NCBI GenBank assembly: GCA_030684575.1
Contig: JAUXVD010000014.1
Span: 124,001-188,000 of the forward strand
From: Nitrospirota bacterium
Lineage (GTDB): Bacteria; Nitrospirota; Nitrospiria; Nitrospirales; Nitrospiraceae
DNA length: 64,000 nt
Reading direction: 5' to 3'
The translations under genes and the position numbers were made by a program. The notes beneath the pieces are model-generated. The model was not told the DNA's origin and did no database searches. It saw only the letters and a list, made by a program, of their open reading frames with translations. This document shows, piece after piece, positions 1 to 9,241 of the stretch (positions are counted from its first letter, which is position 1; each line of letters opens with the position of its first letter).

Positions 1-27
1 CGGAAGACGCCTATGGAACGACTGTGA
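1..27 (+). CDS. C-terminal end of an upstream gene (partial, tentative)
   Basis: The first reading frame is open from the window edge to a TGA at 25-27. That TGA overlaps the GTG at 24 of the next gene in a GTGA arrangement, typical of translational coupling within an operon. Only eight codons are visible, so no product can be named. The frame of the next gene is also open to the window edge, so this tail could be a chance frame. Confidence 0.25.
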   Translation, partial: RKTPMERL

Positions 28-2423
28 CGCGCACGGCAACCGGACTGCCGACCTATCTCGTCACGGCGTTTGAAACATTACGAACCGCGCTGGATACGTC
101 TACGCCATTAAGCGATGCGGAAGTAGCCGAATTGCCAAAGCGTGGGTTGTCGCCGTTCGTCGAATTTCTTGAAGAGAAAATTCGTCGTGCCAACGATACG
201 GTCGATTTCGGGTTCTTGCAGGTCCAGACCAATATCTATCGCATGCGGCAAATCATGTTGGGGAGCGATGCGGCCAGCCGCCTCGTGACGTCACCGGCTC
301 TCGCGTCGATTGCCCAAGGTGAGAGCGCGTTGGCGACACGTGAGGACTTGGCGAACTTTCTCAAGCAAAGCGGCGGTACGGTTCCGACAGCCGGAACGGG
401 GCCTTCGCGCGCGATCGATACGAAAACGGCCGGTGCGCTCCGTGCCACGCCGGCCGGGATTCGGACAGCGATGAGCCTGAAGGCGGCAAGCGTCGTCCGA
501 AGCGGATCCGGCTTATCTGCAGCCCTGTCCGGAGGGACTGTCCGTTCGGGCCTGTCGGCAGGGGCAGGGATCACATTGGATCGTGGTCTTCAATTCCCCG
601 GCTTGATTGGTGGGGTGGGGGCGATAGAGTTGGCGCAGACGCCGTCGGTGGCCGAGGTGGTGAAGGCGGAGTCCAGCGGCACCTTTGTGAAATCGGCGCT
701 GACCGAGAAAGTAGCCAATATCCAAGATGTAGTGAATCAGGCTCCGATTGTCGGGAAGCCGCTCGACTTCCGAACGGTATCCGTGGCTGAACGGTTGAAG
801 GAACCGCCGGCTCCTGAAGCTAAGAACTTCAGCGTGGCGTCGAAGTTCGATCTGGTGTCCAGTTTGGCTCACATCGATTTGAACCTTGAAGATGTCCGGG
901 TCCCCGGGTTCTTGGAAACGAGAAATGGGCAACGTGTGCCGGTCGAGAAGACGGTCAAAGAGATTCGCGACGGCAACCTCGCCGCGCAGATTCTGCAAGG
1001 GGCGCACGATCCCGATCCGACGGACGGGGATGAAGGCGCCTTTTTCTCCGCGGGCGTTCGCGCCGTCGATTATACCGTGGCCACGTTGCGGATCGTCGAA
1101 GGCCGGATCGCCGGCTACCGTCAGGCGATTGGCCAATGCCAAGCCGCGCTGACGGCGTTGCAAGGTCTGGCGTTCCGACTCGATCAACGGCTGCATGTGG
1201 TGGGCCAGGAGCTGGCCGAGGCGCGGCATGATGTCGGTGTGGCGCGCGCCCTATTGGCTGAAGAATCGGCGCGTGTGAACGGGATCAATGACCGGCGAGA
1301 CCGAATCCTTCGCGAGGAGGTCTCGTGGTATGCCTTCGTCCGTCCTCGTCAAGCGACAATGTTCACGGATGTGCCGATGCGGTCGCTCGATCCCGGGTTG
1401 GCGGAGTCTCCCGTGCCGAATTGTTTGGCTGGGCATGAAGACGTGCCGCAAGAGTTGCGCACGATGGTGGCTTTGTTTCGCCATGCGCCGGTCAAGTGGT
1501 TCCCACGGTTCCCTGGATTATTGGAGAAGCTGGATCGCGTGGATGTGCTCCAGCGGACGATTGTGGAGGCGAAGGCCAGTTTGCAGGGGCGTGGCGCAGT
1601 CGATCTCGCTGAGCGCTCACCCACTGCGGTGTCCTCGGGTATCGCCGATCGGCTGGGGCTCATGGTCAACGGGGTCTACGCGGCTCAACGATCGGTGGTG
1701 ATGGAGCGGCGTCTCGATCTTTCAGGATTCGATGCGAGTCAGCTCGCGAATACCAGTTGGACTCAAATGCTCAGCCATGCACATGAACTGCTGTCGTTGG
1801 GGGATGTGCTCGAAGGGCGTCATGGAAAGGCCGAGCTGACAACCCAGGCCTCACGAGAACTGGCCGACATGTCGAATGTGGCGGCCTGCCTCTATGCTCA
1901 ATTTGGTGAAGTGCGTCCCGTCTTGCGGTTGGAATGGGCGGAACGGCTCAGTCAGTTCGATGGCCCCGCGAACTTGCGCAATCTGTCGACATTGCCCCGA
2001 TGGGCTGAGGTTGAACCCTTGGCACGGCGATCTATGCAAACGTTGGTCGATTGGCTCTATGGGCGGATCGATGCCAGAAATACGCAGGCGGTTGGACTGA
2101 TGCACGATCTGGTTCGAATGTGTCTCTTGCTGGCCAGCCACGCGCCGGTGAATCAAATTATTGCGGGGCATGTGGAGAAACCGACGACCGTGAAGCCCGG
2201 GAGCAGGATTCCGTTAGTGATTAGTCCGGGGGCAGTACGAGTCGGCATGCATGTGTCGTTGTATGCCGGGACGCAGATTGTGGCACAGGGGCTGGTCGAA
2301 GATGTCGGCGCTCGGCAAGCCGTCGCGCATGTCATACAGACGGCTCTCCCGGCGGTCACGCTATCAGCGCAGGCTGTGGCGCATTTTACTCAGGTGGCCG
2401 TCGCAACCGTTCGTGCTCGGTGA
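24..2423 (+). CDS. Large eCIS-locus accessory protein, function unknown
   Basis: A protein of about 799 residues with no domain I can name. Residues 1-110 are mixed helical sequence. About 115-210 is rich in Ala, Gly, Ser and Thr and looks like a flexible linker. About 350-435 is strongly helical and probably coiled coil. The C-terminus (about 715-799) looks like a small beta domain. There is no signal peptide or membrane segment. It lies directly upstream of a second accessory gene (gap 7 bases) and an AAA+ ATPase, the order seen in the late part of eCIS loci, so a structural or assembly role in the particle is inferred. The frame is open to the window edge, so the true start could lie upstream; GTG at 24 is chosen because it overlaps an apparent upstream stop. 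Confidence 0.7.
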   Translation: MTRTATGLPTYLVTAFETLRTALDTSTPLSDAEVAELPKRGLSPFVEFLEEKIRRANDTVDFGFLQVQTNIYRMRQIMLGSDAASRLVTSPALASIAQGESALATREDLANFLKQSGGTVPTAGTGPSRAIDTKTAGALRATPAGIRTAMSLKAASVVRSGSGLSAALSGGTVRSGLSAGAGITLDRGLQFPGLIGGVGAIELAQTPSVAEVVKAESSGTFVKSALTEKVANIQDVVNQAPIVGKPLDFRTVSVAERLKEPPAPEAKNFSVASKFDLVSSLAHIDLNLEDVRVPGFLETRNGQRVPVEKTVKEIRDGNLAAQILQGAHDPDPTDGDEGAFFSAGVRAVDYTVATLRIVEGRIAGYRQAIGQCQAALTALQGLAFRLDQRLHVVGQELAEARHDVGVARALLAEESARVNGINDRRDRILREEVSWYAFVRPRQATMFTDVPMRSLDPGLAESPVPNCLAGHEDVPQELRTMVALFRHAPVKWFPRFPGLLEKLDRVDVLQRTIVEAKASLQGRGAVDLAERSPTAVSSGIADRLGLMVNGVYAAQRSVVMERRLDLSGFDASQLANTSWTQMLSHAHELLSLGDVLEGRHGKAELTTQASRELADMSNVAACLYAQFGEVRPVLRLEWAERLSQFDGPANLRNLSTLPRWAEVEPLARRSMQTLVDWLYGRIDARNTQAVGLMHDLVRMCLLLASHAPVNQIIAGHVEKPTTVKPGSRIPLVISPGAVRVGMHVSLYAGTQIVAQGLVEDVGARQAVAHVIQTALPAVTLSAQAVAHFTQVAVATVRAR

Positions 2424-2430
2424 GGTGCTC

Positions 2431-3900
2431 ATGCCGGTTGATGCCGCCCGCCGCATCAGGACCGCGCGGCTTCGGGGAGGTTCGGAATCGCTGATTCGCC
2501 GGGGAGCATTGCTCCTCGAAGATGCCTTGCGCACCGCATCGTTACGCGGAACAGTCGATGAACGACTGGTGCTGATTCGATCTATCTCATTGGGAGTCCT
2601 TCGTTCGGACAAAAGCGCGGCGAGGGTTGCGCGTCAACTTGACGCGCAAGTAGCTGACCTCGCACGTCATGCGGTCCATGGCGACGATCCTCGTGCGTCG
2701 GATGCGCCAGCCGTCTACTTTCACGATTGGCTCGATGCCGTCGTCACTCTCATTCGACATTTATCGCAGGGCGATGCCGGTACGGTTCGGCGAGCGTGGT
2801 ATTGGCGACTTGCTGTGCCGGAATGGCAACCCGAGTTGACGACCCTGCAAGCCGGACGTCTGCTCCTTGGAGATCTGCTCAATCTCGGCATCGGTTCTCA
2901 GACATTAGGGCAGGCGTTTCAGCAGCTCATTGTCACGCACAGTCTCGATGTGATCTTGCAGGCAGTACGAGAGCAGGATGGGGTTGTGTTGCTGCAACGA
3001 TGCGGATGGCGAGACTCGGATTATGGGGCGGACTCGACACCGGTTCCAAGCATTGCGACCGCCTTCTTGGCCATTCCCCGTGCATGGCACCCTGTGCTGT
3101 TTCAATGGATCGCGCGATGGGGGCCATCGGATGCACGATCCCTTTGGTTGGTGGCGTTGGCTGTTCAGAGCTGGAGACCTGATGGCGCAAGGATCTCGGG
3201 AGCGCGTAACGAGGCGAAGGCCTTCTTGCGGACCATCGCTGCGTCGATCGATACCCCTATCGCACGGCACCATCCGGACGGTCATTTCCTGGAACGATTC
3301 CAGGGGGATGCTGGACTCGTTGCTCCGGTCGTTGAACTGACGGTTCGAGAGGTGCCCCGTCAGCAGGCTGATGTGGCTCTGTACACGCCCTATGCTGGGT
3401 TCTTGTTCTTGATTCCGCTGCTGGCGCGAACGGGACTGAGCCGTGCGATTCAGGACCATCCGGAATGGATTGACTCTCATGTGCCGTGGCGAGTGTTGCG
3501 TTCGATTGCGGAGCGGCTGTCGATTCCGGAGGACGATCCTGTCTATCTGTGGCTGTCTGCCAGTGAGAGAGGTAACTCAGAGCAGGTCCAGCAAGAGCAC
3601 AGTGAGTGTGTCGCGAAGGAAGTCGAAGCCATTGTGGCCAAATGGCGACAGGCCATGCGGAGCTGGTGTCGGCTCCAGGCTCACCTGGGCTTGGCCAATC
3701 TAGTTCATCGCCCGGGATGGGTGTCCTGTAGCCAGACCCATGTAGAAGTATGGATGCCATTGAGTGATATCGATCTGCGTATCCGTCGAGCGGGGCTCGA
3801 TATCGATCCGGGATGGGTGCCCTGGTTGGGACAGGTGATCCGATTCCACTATGACCCTGAAGGGAGACCGCATGGGACCGGTAGAATCGCTGGGCATTGA
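2431..3900 (+). CDS. eCIS-locus accessory protein, function unknown
   Basis: 489 residues from ATG 2431, preceded by GAGG five bases upstream. The longer reading from 2251 would run deep into the previous gene and is rejected. The protein is Arg- and Trp-rich with no signal peptide. Two stretches recall a conserved protein found beside the ATPase in eCIS loci: a hydrophobic TPYAGFLFLIPLL stretch in the middle and a C-terminal block around RRAGLDIDPGWVPWLGQV. That link rests on memory of the family, not a search. The gene ends 29 bases inside the next gene, so the two are probably translationally coupled. The function is unknown; an assembly or baseplate-associated role is inference. Confidence 0.7.
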   Translation: MPVDAARRIRTARLRGGSESLIRRGALLLEDALRTASLRGTVDERLVLIRSISLGVLRSDKSAARVARQLDAQVADLARHAVHGDDPRASDAPAVYFHDWLDAVVTLIRHLSQGDAGTVRRAWYWRLAVPEWQPELTTLQAGRLLLGDLLNLGIGSQTLGQAFQQLIVTHSLDVILQAVREQDGVVLLQRCGWRDSDYGADSTPVPSIATAFLAIPRAWHPVLFQWIARWGPSDARSLWLVALAVQSWRPDGARISGARNEAKAFLRTIAASIDTPIARHHPDGHFLERFQGDAGLVAPVVELTVREVPRQQADVALYTPYAGFLFLIPLLARTGLSRAIQDHPEWIDSHVPWRVLRSIAERLSIPEDDPVYLWLSASERGNSEQVQQEHSECVAKEVEAIVAKWRQAMRSWCRLQAHLGLANLVHRPGWVSCSQTHVEVWMPLSDIDLRIRRAGLDIDPGWVPWLGQVIRFHYDPEGRPHGTGRIAGH

Positions 3901-5917
3901 AGAACCGAGTATGGCGAAGGAGCCATCTCCTGGCGCTCCGGCTTATGAAGAGCACGAGCGGAGCACCGATCCTCTGCCGACGCTGCGCTTGCGGACGTTC
4001 GCACTCTCTGCCGTGGCGGCGTTAGCTGCGACCAATCCGGCTTTGAATCGAGAGAGTTCGGAATGGCTGTATGTGGCGGATTTTCTCAAACAGGTGCCCT
4101 CCGAGAAGAGCAGATGGCTGCAGGCTGTGATGGCGGCTTTGCAAGCACCGGCCCGAGAGGATCGCGCGGTGGTGCACTTGGCGGCGGCCTTGTCCTGTAC
4201 TGTCGTGGAAGTGCTGACTGTGGTGTTGGCTGCGGCGGTCGATGAGGATCTGATGGTGGGACGCGCCCTGGCGTTTCTGCAAGCTCCCGTCGGTGGCGCT
4301 CGTCCGACCTTGGGGTTGCTGGCGGCCGCCTATGCCGATCTTGTCGAGCCGGGAGGACGTGTCCTTGATGTGTTGCTGACTGGATCGGCGATCCGGAGCG
4401 GCCTCCTTCTGTTAGGTGGAGAAGACGGACCGTTACCGGAGCGGGCGGTATCCGTGTCCCAGACGGTTGGCTTGGCGTTGCGTGGTCATGACGGGTTGTG
4501 GGCTGGGATGACGATTGGGATTGGCGTCGAATCGGTGGTGTCATTGCCTCCCTCGGTTCACGAGTCGGCGGTGCGGTATGCCCGGAGTGTGACGGCGGCG
4601 ACGCATCAGAGCTTGCTGATCCGGAGTGGATTCCTGGCTGAGGCAAAATCCGCTGCGGCGGTCATGGCCGCCGCCATGCATTGCCGTCCGGTGTTTATCG
4701 AGACGGAGAAAATATCCGGGCTCGGGCCTTGGCTGCTGCTGCGGGGGCTGATTCCGGTGTTCGTAGTGGAGGTGGCTCCGGGGGAACGGAAGGGACTGCC
4801 GGACATCCCAGGTTATGCAGGTCCGGTCTTGGCGGTGACGGGATCGGAAGGCAACGTCGAGCGTGCTGGTCGGGCGGTGCCTTGTTGGACGGTGCCCATT
4901 CCGACGGCGCAGGAACGTGAAGGCTTATGGCATCACGCAATCGGTGAGGGTGCTTCGGCGGGCGCGTTAGCACAGTCTCATCGTCATAGCAGTGCGCGTA
5001 TACAGATGCTGGGCGCGATGGCGCGTCGTCAGGCTTCGTTGGAAGGGCGAGTTTCGCCTGATGTGGCCGATGTGGTGTCCGTCTCGGTGACCGGGGTGGG
5101 AACGGGCTTGGATACCTTGGCACAGCCATTGCGCGATCCGATTCCTCATGAAGCGTTAGTGGTTCAGGCGTCCCTGCGGCGGGAGCTCGACGTGCTGGCG
5201 GTTCGCTGTCGGGTGCGTGAGGGATTGGCCTCCCCGTTGGGGGTGGCCGTGACAACGCGGTATCGTCCTGGCGTCCGTGCGCTGTTTGTCGGTCCGTCCG
5301 GAACCGGGAAGACCTTGGCTGCGGGCTGGTTGGCGACCCTGTTGGGATTGCCGTTGTACCGTGTCGATCTGGCGTCGGTGACGAGCAAGTATATCGGCGA
5401 GACCGAGAAGAATCTTGCGCAACTCTTTGCCCAAGCCGAGCGGTCGGACGTGGTGTTGTTGTTCGACGAGGCCGATTCGCTCTTTGGTAAACGCACCGAG
5501 GTGAAAGATTCCAACGACCGTTTCGCCAATGCGCAAACGAACTATGTGTTGCAACGGATCGAGTCCTACGACGGGATCGTCTTGCTGACGAGCAATAGCC
5601 GTAGCCGTTTCGACGGCGCCTTTTCCCGGCGGCTCGACATGATCATCGAGTTCCCTGCGCCGGGGCCGGAAGAGCGGCGGGATTTGTGGTTGGCACATTT
5701 GGGGACCGGACATCGGCTCACCACGCAGGAGCTCAATCGATTGGCGGCCACGGCAGATCTGGCAGGGGGGCACATTCGAAATGTGGTGCTGACCGCAGCG
5801 GTACTCGCGCAAGAAGTGCAGCGGCCCATCAACTATGCGGATCTGTTGGTGGGCCTCGTCGCCGAGTATCGAAAGCTGGGACGACAAGTGCCTGCAGATT
5901 TATTGAGGGCGACGTAG
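3872..5917 (+). CDS. AAA+ ATPase of the eCIS type
   Basis: About 681 residues from ATG 3872, which has an AGGGAG ribosome binding site; a further in-frame ATG at 3851 is less well placed. The N-terminal 400 residues are a poorly conserved helical region. The C-terminal ATPase has Walker A GPSGTGKT near residue 474, Walker B VVLLFDEAD near 532, a sensor-1 region (LLTSNSRSRFDGAF) and an arginine pair in FSRRLD. These are features of the CDC48/FtsH-like AAA+ proteins encoded in eCIS and tailocin-like clusters. Such ATPases are thought to help assembly, loading or remodelling of the particle. The preceding accessory gene overlaps it, and the DUF4157 genes start 136 bases downstream. Confidence 0.85.
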   Translation: MGPVESLGIEEPSMAKEPSPGAPAYEEHERSTDPLPTLRLRTFALSAVAALAATNPALNRESSEWLYVADFLKQVPSEKSRWLQAVMAALQAPAREDRAVVHLAAALSCTVVEVLTVVLAAAVDEDLMVGRALAFLQAPVGGARPTLGLLAAAYADLVEPGGRVLDVLLTGSAIRSGLLLLGGEDGPLPERAVSVSQTVGLALRGHDGLWAGMTIGIGVESVVSLPPSVHESAVRYARSVTAATHQSLLIRSGFLAEAKSAAAVMAAAMHCRPVFIETEKISGLGPWLLLRGLIPVFVVEVAPGERKGLPDIPGYAGPVLAVTGSEGNVERAGRAVPCWTVPIPTAQEREGLWHHAIGEGASAGALAQSHRHSSARIQMLGAMARRQASLEGRVSPDVADVVSVSVTGVGTGLDTLAQPLRDPIPHEALVVQASLRRELDVLAVRCRVREGLASPLGVAVTTRYRPGVRALFVGPSGTGKTLAAGWLATLLGLPLYRVDLASVTSKYIGETEKNLAQLFAQAERSDVVLLFDEADSLFGKRTEVKDSNDRFANAQTNYVLQRIESYDGIVLLTSNSRSRFDGAFSRRLDMIIEFPAPGPEERRDLWLAHLGTGHRLTTQELNRLAATADLAGGHIRNVVLTAAVLAQEVQRPINYADLLVGLVAEYRKLGRQVPADLLRAT

Positions 5918-6053
5918 GACGTCCTCCACACAGGGTATTCATCCTTTTGGCGAGTGTGATTTGAAACGAACTACGGCGATGTTCGGGTTGTGTGTCGGGG
6001 TGACAAGAACGATTGTTTCAATGGCGTTCCTGGCGTAGACGACAGGGAGGATC

Positions 6054-7661
6054 ATGCTGACAGCAGCCGTGGCGACAGCGCACGTACCGGAGGCTACACC
6101 CAAGCAGCGGGTGGTATCGCCGCCCGCATCGTACGCGGAAGATCTCGCGGTGAATACGTCCGCCGTCGGTTTTCCGCTATTTTTCCAACCCAAGCTCGCC
6201 ATCAGCCAGCCGAACGATCCGGCAGAAGTAGAGGCCGATCGGGTTGCCGAGCAAGTCATGCAGATGCCGGCGCCGGCATTCCTGCGATCGGGCGTTGATC
6301 CTGTACGGGGCATTCCTGTAGTCATTCAACGGCAGTACACGGGGCATGAAGGTCACGAGTGGCGACGCAAGGGAAAGGATTCATTCACCGAAACATTTGG
6401 CGCCGATCTTGTCGCTGCAACGATGCGCCAGGGTGGCCGGCCGCTTGATAGCGACAACCGTAACTTCTTCGAGTCCCGTTTTGGGCGTGACTTCAGCGCA
6501 GTGCGTATACATGCCAACGCGCAGGCTGCAGACTCGGCCCGGTCCGTCAATGCGCTTGCCTATACGGTAGGCAGCAACGTGGTATTCAACAGCGGCCAGT
6601 ATGCTCCACAAAGCGATCAGGGGAGGAGGTTGCTGGCGCATGAGTTGACCCATGTGGTGCAGCAGAATCGTCTTCCTCGGAAAGGTCATGTCTTTCTCAA
6701 AGCATCTTCGCTGGAGAGAGCGGGAGAGAGAGACGGCAATCTTGTTGCGCAAATTACACGGACTCCTGCGAGTCTGATTCTTCAGCGAGAGTGTGCGACA
6801 CCGCTGGTGGCAGATGCAGAGCGGACGGTACAGGTACTCTATGACCCTGATTTCGCCAACTTCTACAGGTCTACGGAGCGTCTGATTGGTCGCGCCATGG
6901 TATTTAGAAGTGATGATGGTGGACGGGTGAGGGAATTGACAAGGCAGGTGTTGCAGGACATTCACCGTGCGACAAGAGTTGCAACCGGTAATGTCGTCAT
7001 CGCGTTCACGCTTCTGCGGTGCGCTGAGACGCGACGTGTGGAGGATATTCAGTTGAGGGAAGTGCATGGTGGGGTGACGCGCCAAGATCGTGAGTCAAAT
7101 CCAGTTCCCACTCCCACTCCCACTCCCCCTCCCACTCCCACGCCAGCAGGTCAGCGACGCTTACCAGAACTCGTGTCTCCCGGTGCGTCCGTGCTGGTTG
7201 GTGGCTTCTGTACGGCGGAAGCGTTGGGGCATGCGAGTCGCTTTGCCGATGACGTTCTTGCCCGGATCGAATATGACGAGGAAACGGAGCGCTGGAATGT
7301 GAATGAGGGCCGCGATCGAGGTGAATGGGCCGAAGCGATGTATGACGCATGGGGTCATTGTTATATTGCCGCTTGCCTGACGCGAGGTGTTCCAGAGGTC
7401 GATACCTGGGCTCTGGGGACATTCTACGAGGTTCTACACGAAGTGTTTTCTCAGGTTTCTTTGGGCATAATCGAACACAATAGTTTAGATCAAGATTTGT
7501 ACAACCAAGCGGTTGGTCGTGAAATCGGCCTCCATCAGCCTGATGGTGACCTCTATGAGATCTGCTTCGACGCCATGATGCGCGGCAGACTCAATCTCAC
7601 TCTGGCAGGAGTCGTCCCTAGAGGTCGGGCTCTAGTCCCGCACACCATCGCCCCAGACTGA
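6054..7661 (+). CDS. DUF4157 (eCIS_core) protein 1, putative cargo
   Basis: 535 residues. Near residues 40-75 is the leader shared by five neighbouring proteins (FFQPKLAISQPNDPAEVEAD, then VAEQVMQMP). The DUF4157 domain spans about 120-205 and ends in H196-ELTH, the HExxH pattern of a zincin-like fold. A Pro/Thr linker at about 350-365 leads to a C-terminal domain of about 170 residues that I do not recognise, with several His and Glu residues. DUF4157 has been renamed eCIS_core because it is strongly linked to contractile injection systems. The ribosome binding site is AGGGAGG just before ATG 6054. A cargo or toxin role is inference; the C-terminal activity is unknown. Unlike three of its sisters it lacks a CxxC after the leader. 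Confidence 0.85.
   Translation: MLTAAVATAHVPEATPKQRVVSPPASYAEDLAVNTSAVGFPLFFQPKLAISQPNDPAEVEADRVAEQVMQMPAPAFLRSGVDPVRGIPVVIQRQYTGHEGHEWRRKGKDSFTETFGADLVAATMRQGGRPLDSDNRNFFESRFGRDFSAVRIHANAQAADSARSVNALAYTVGSNVVFNSGQYAPQSDQGRRLLAHELTHVVQQNRLPRKGHVFLKASSLERAGERDGNLVAQITRTPASLILQRECATPLVADAERTVQVLYDPDFANFYRSTERLIGRAMVFRSDDGGRVRELTRQVLQDIHRATRVATGNVVIAFTLLRCAETRRVEDIQLREVHGGVTRQDRESNPVPTPTPTPPPTPTPAGQRRLPELVSPGASVLVGGFCTAEALGHASRFADDVLARIEYDEETERWNVNEGRDRGEWAEAMYDAWGHCYIAACLTRGVPEVDTWALGTFYEVLHEVFSQVSLGIIEHNSLDQDLYNQAVGREIGLHQPDGDLYEICFDAMMRGRLNLTLAGVVPRGRALVPHTIAPD
7107..7142 (+). repeat. CCCACT hexamer microsatellite
   Basis: About six imperfect tandem copies of CCCACT lie inside the first DUF4157 gene and encode the alternating Pro-Thr linker. 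The unit is six bases, so copy-number change keeps the frame and alters only linker length. Confidence 0.85.
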
Positions 7662-7773
7662 GATGCGATGCGGCAAGAACTGACCGGCGCGAGTTTGGGG
7701 CAGCCGCCAAGTTAGAAGGCTGTAAGAGAATAGAAAATCCGAGGATTTACGTCCCCTTTCGAAGAAGCCCGCA

Positions 7774-9174
7774 ATGTCTGCAAAATGCTGTGCTGAAACT
7801 GATCGGGAAAAATCGAGAACGGCTGTGACGGCGGCTGTCTCTAAGCTCATTCCTTTCTCTAAATCCATACGAGGTACGAGAGGCTCTTTTCCCCGTCTTC
7901 CGTTCTTTCTTCAGCCTAAGTTGGCGATTAGCCTGCCGAGTGATCCGGCGGAAGAAGAAGCTGACCGCGTCGCTGAGCAGGTGATGCGCATGTCTGAGCC
8001 ATCCGTCCAACGGCAATGCGCGGCCTGCGAGGAAGAGGAAGCAGTGACGGTGTCGCGGAAGGCGCAGGATGTCACAGCTGGCGAGGCCCCATCGTCGGTC
8101 CACTCGGTCCTCCGTTCGCCAGGCCACCCGCTGGGTTTGTCCGCTCGCGATTTTTTTGAGCCGCGCTTTGGGCAGGATCTCAGTCAGGTCCGCGTCCATA
8201 CAGATGGGGTGGCCCAGCGATCTACGAAAGACGTGAATGCCCTGGCTTATACGGTCGGTTCCCACGTGGTCTTCGGTGATGGACGCTACGCTCCTGGTAC
8301 GCCGGACGGTCAGCGTCTGCTCGCGCATGAACTGACGCATGTGTTGCAGCAGCAGCCTCAGCTGGCTCGTCAGGAACACCCGCTTGACCCTGATCCGCCT
8401 GCGCCGCAACCTCAAGACGCGCCACGGGCAGACAAGGCGGACGAGGCGAGCGCCGCCGGCTCGACTCCGGTTACATCCAACTGTGCCCCCACCGGGTTCA
8501 GTCGAGCCGATTTTCTGAAGAACGGCGGCACCACGGCGGAATTCGGCTTAACCGCTCTGACGGTCTCGGCCGCGACCTTCCCGGTTTTGGACCTGGTTCG
8601 GAAGGGCAAGGGGGTTCAAGTGCAGCCCACGACCGCTACGCTGCCGAAGATCTCCTCGATCTTTACGCAAGCCGGTGTGTTCGACGAGGGTGAGGCCACG
8701 GTGCTGGGGGATGAAGGCGACTGTCCTCCAGGAAAATATCCCTTGCGTTGGGTCATCTCAACCGGCGGCGCACAGAAGATCCAGGAGGGCGAACAGGAGC
8801 ATTGCAACGATTTCAACCTGGCCTTTGATCTGTCTCTCGGCAAATACCGGGATGCGATCAATCAGTTGGCGACCAAAAAGAAAATATTCGCAAATGAATC
8901 AGCAGTAAAAAAACATCTAAAACAGATCGTCGGATTTGAGTTCGATGGTCTGTTTACGGTGTTTGCGTGCCTGGCCAAGAAGTCCTTGATTCGGGACCAC
9001 GACGATTGGCATACGCCGGTTCCCGCTATACGGTCGCCCAGTTTCAAGAACAACTGCGAGTTCGCGCGCGCCATCGTCTCGGAGCATAGTTTGCGGCAGA
9101 TCGGGTTGCACGATTCCGCCGAGATCATTAAAGATTGCGGTGAGACGTTGCCTGCACCAAAGAAGAAGCCATGA
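7774..9174 (+). CDS. DUF4157 (eCIS_core) protein 2, putative cargo
   Basis: 466 residues. The shared leader (FFLQPKLAISLPSDPAEEEA) lies at about 45-75 and is followed by a short Cys motif, CAAC. DUF4157 at about 110-195 contains FFEPRFGQDLSQVRVH and ends in H185-ELTH. After an acidic, proline-rich linker comes a C-terminal domain (about 230-466) with no homology I recognise. That domain carries eight Cys and a block around EHCNDFNLAFDLSLGKY, and the disordered Lys-rich tail ends in PKKKP. No signal peptide is seen, so release would have to be non-Sec, which fits loading into an injection particle. The neighbours on both sides share the leader. The start at 7774 is the first in-frame ATG and its ribosome binding site is weak. 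Confidence 0.82.
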   Translation: MSAKCCAETDREKSRTAVTAAVSKLIPFSKSIRGTRGSFPRLPFFLQPKLAISLPSDPAEEEADRVAEQVMRMSEPSVQRQCAACEEEEAVTVSRKAQDVTAGEAPSSVHSVLRSPGHPLGLSARDFFEPRFGQDLSQVRVHTDGVAQRSTKDVNALAYTVGSHVVFGDGRYAPGTPDGQRLLAHELTHVLQQQPQLARQEHPLDPDPPAPQPQDAPRADKADEASAAGSTPVTSNCAPTGFSRADFLKNGGTTAEFGLTALTVSAATFPVLDLVRKGKGVQVQPTTATLPKISSIFTQAGVFDEGEATVLGDEGDCPPGKYPLRWVISTGGAQKIQEGEQEHCNDFNLAFDLSLGKYRDAINQLATKKKIFANESAVKKHLKQIVGFEFDGLFTVFACLAKKSLIRDHDDWHTPVPAIRSPSFKNNCEFARAIVSEHSLRQIGLHDSAEIIKDCGETLPAPKKKP

Positions 9175-9241
9175 GTGATGGGGATGACATCCCATAGTCC
9201 GTTGGCCTAGACAGAGCGTAAATATTTCTCCGGAAGGCGCC

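Noticed and set aside
7107-7142. CRISPR-like repeat
   Set aside because: A six-base tandem repeat without spacers inside a coding linker. No CRISPR array was seen anywhere in the window.
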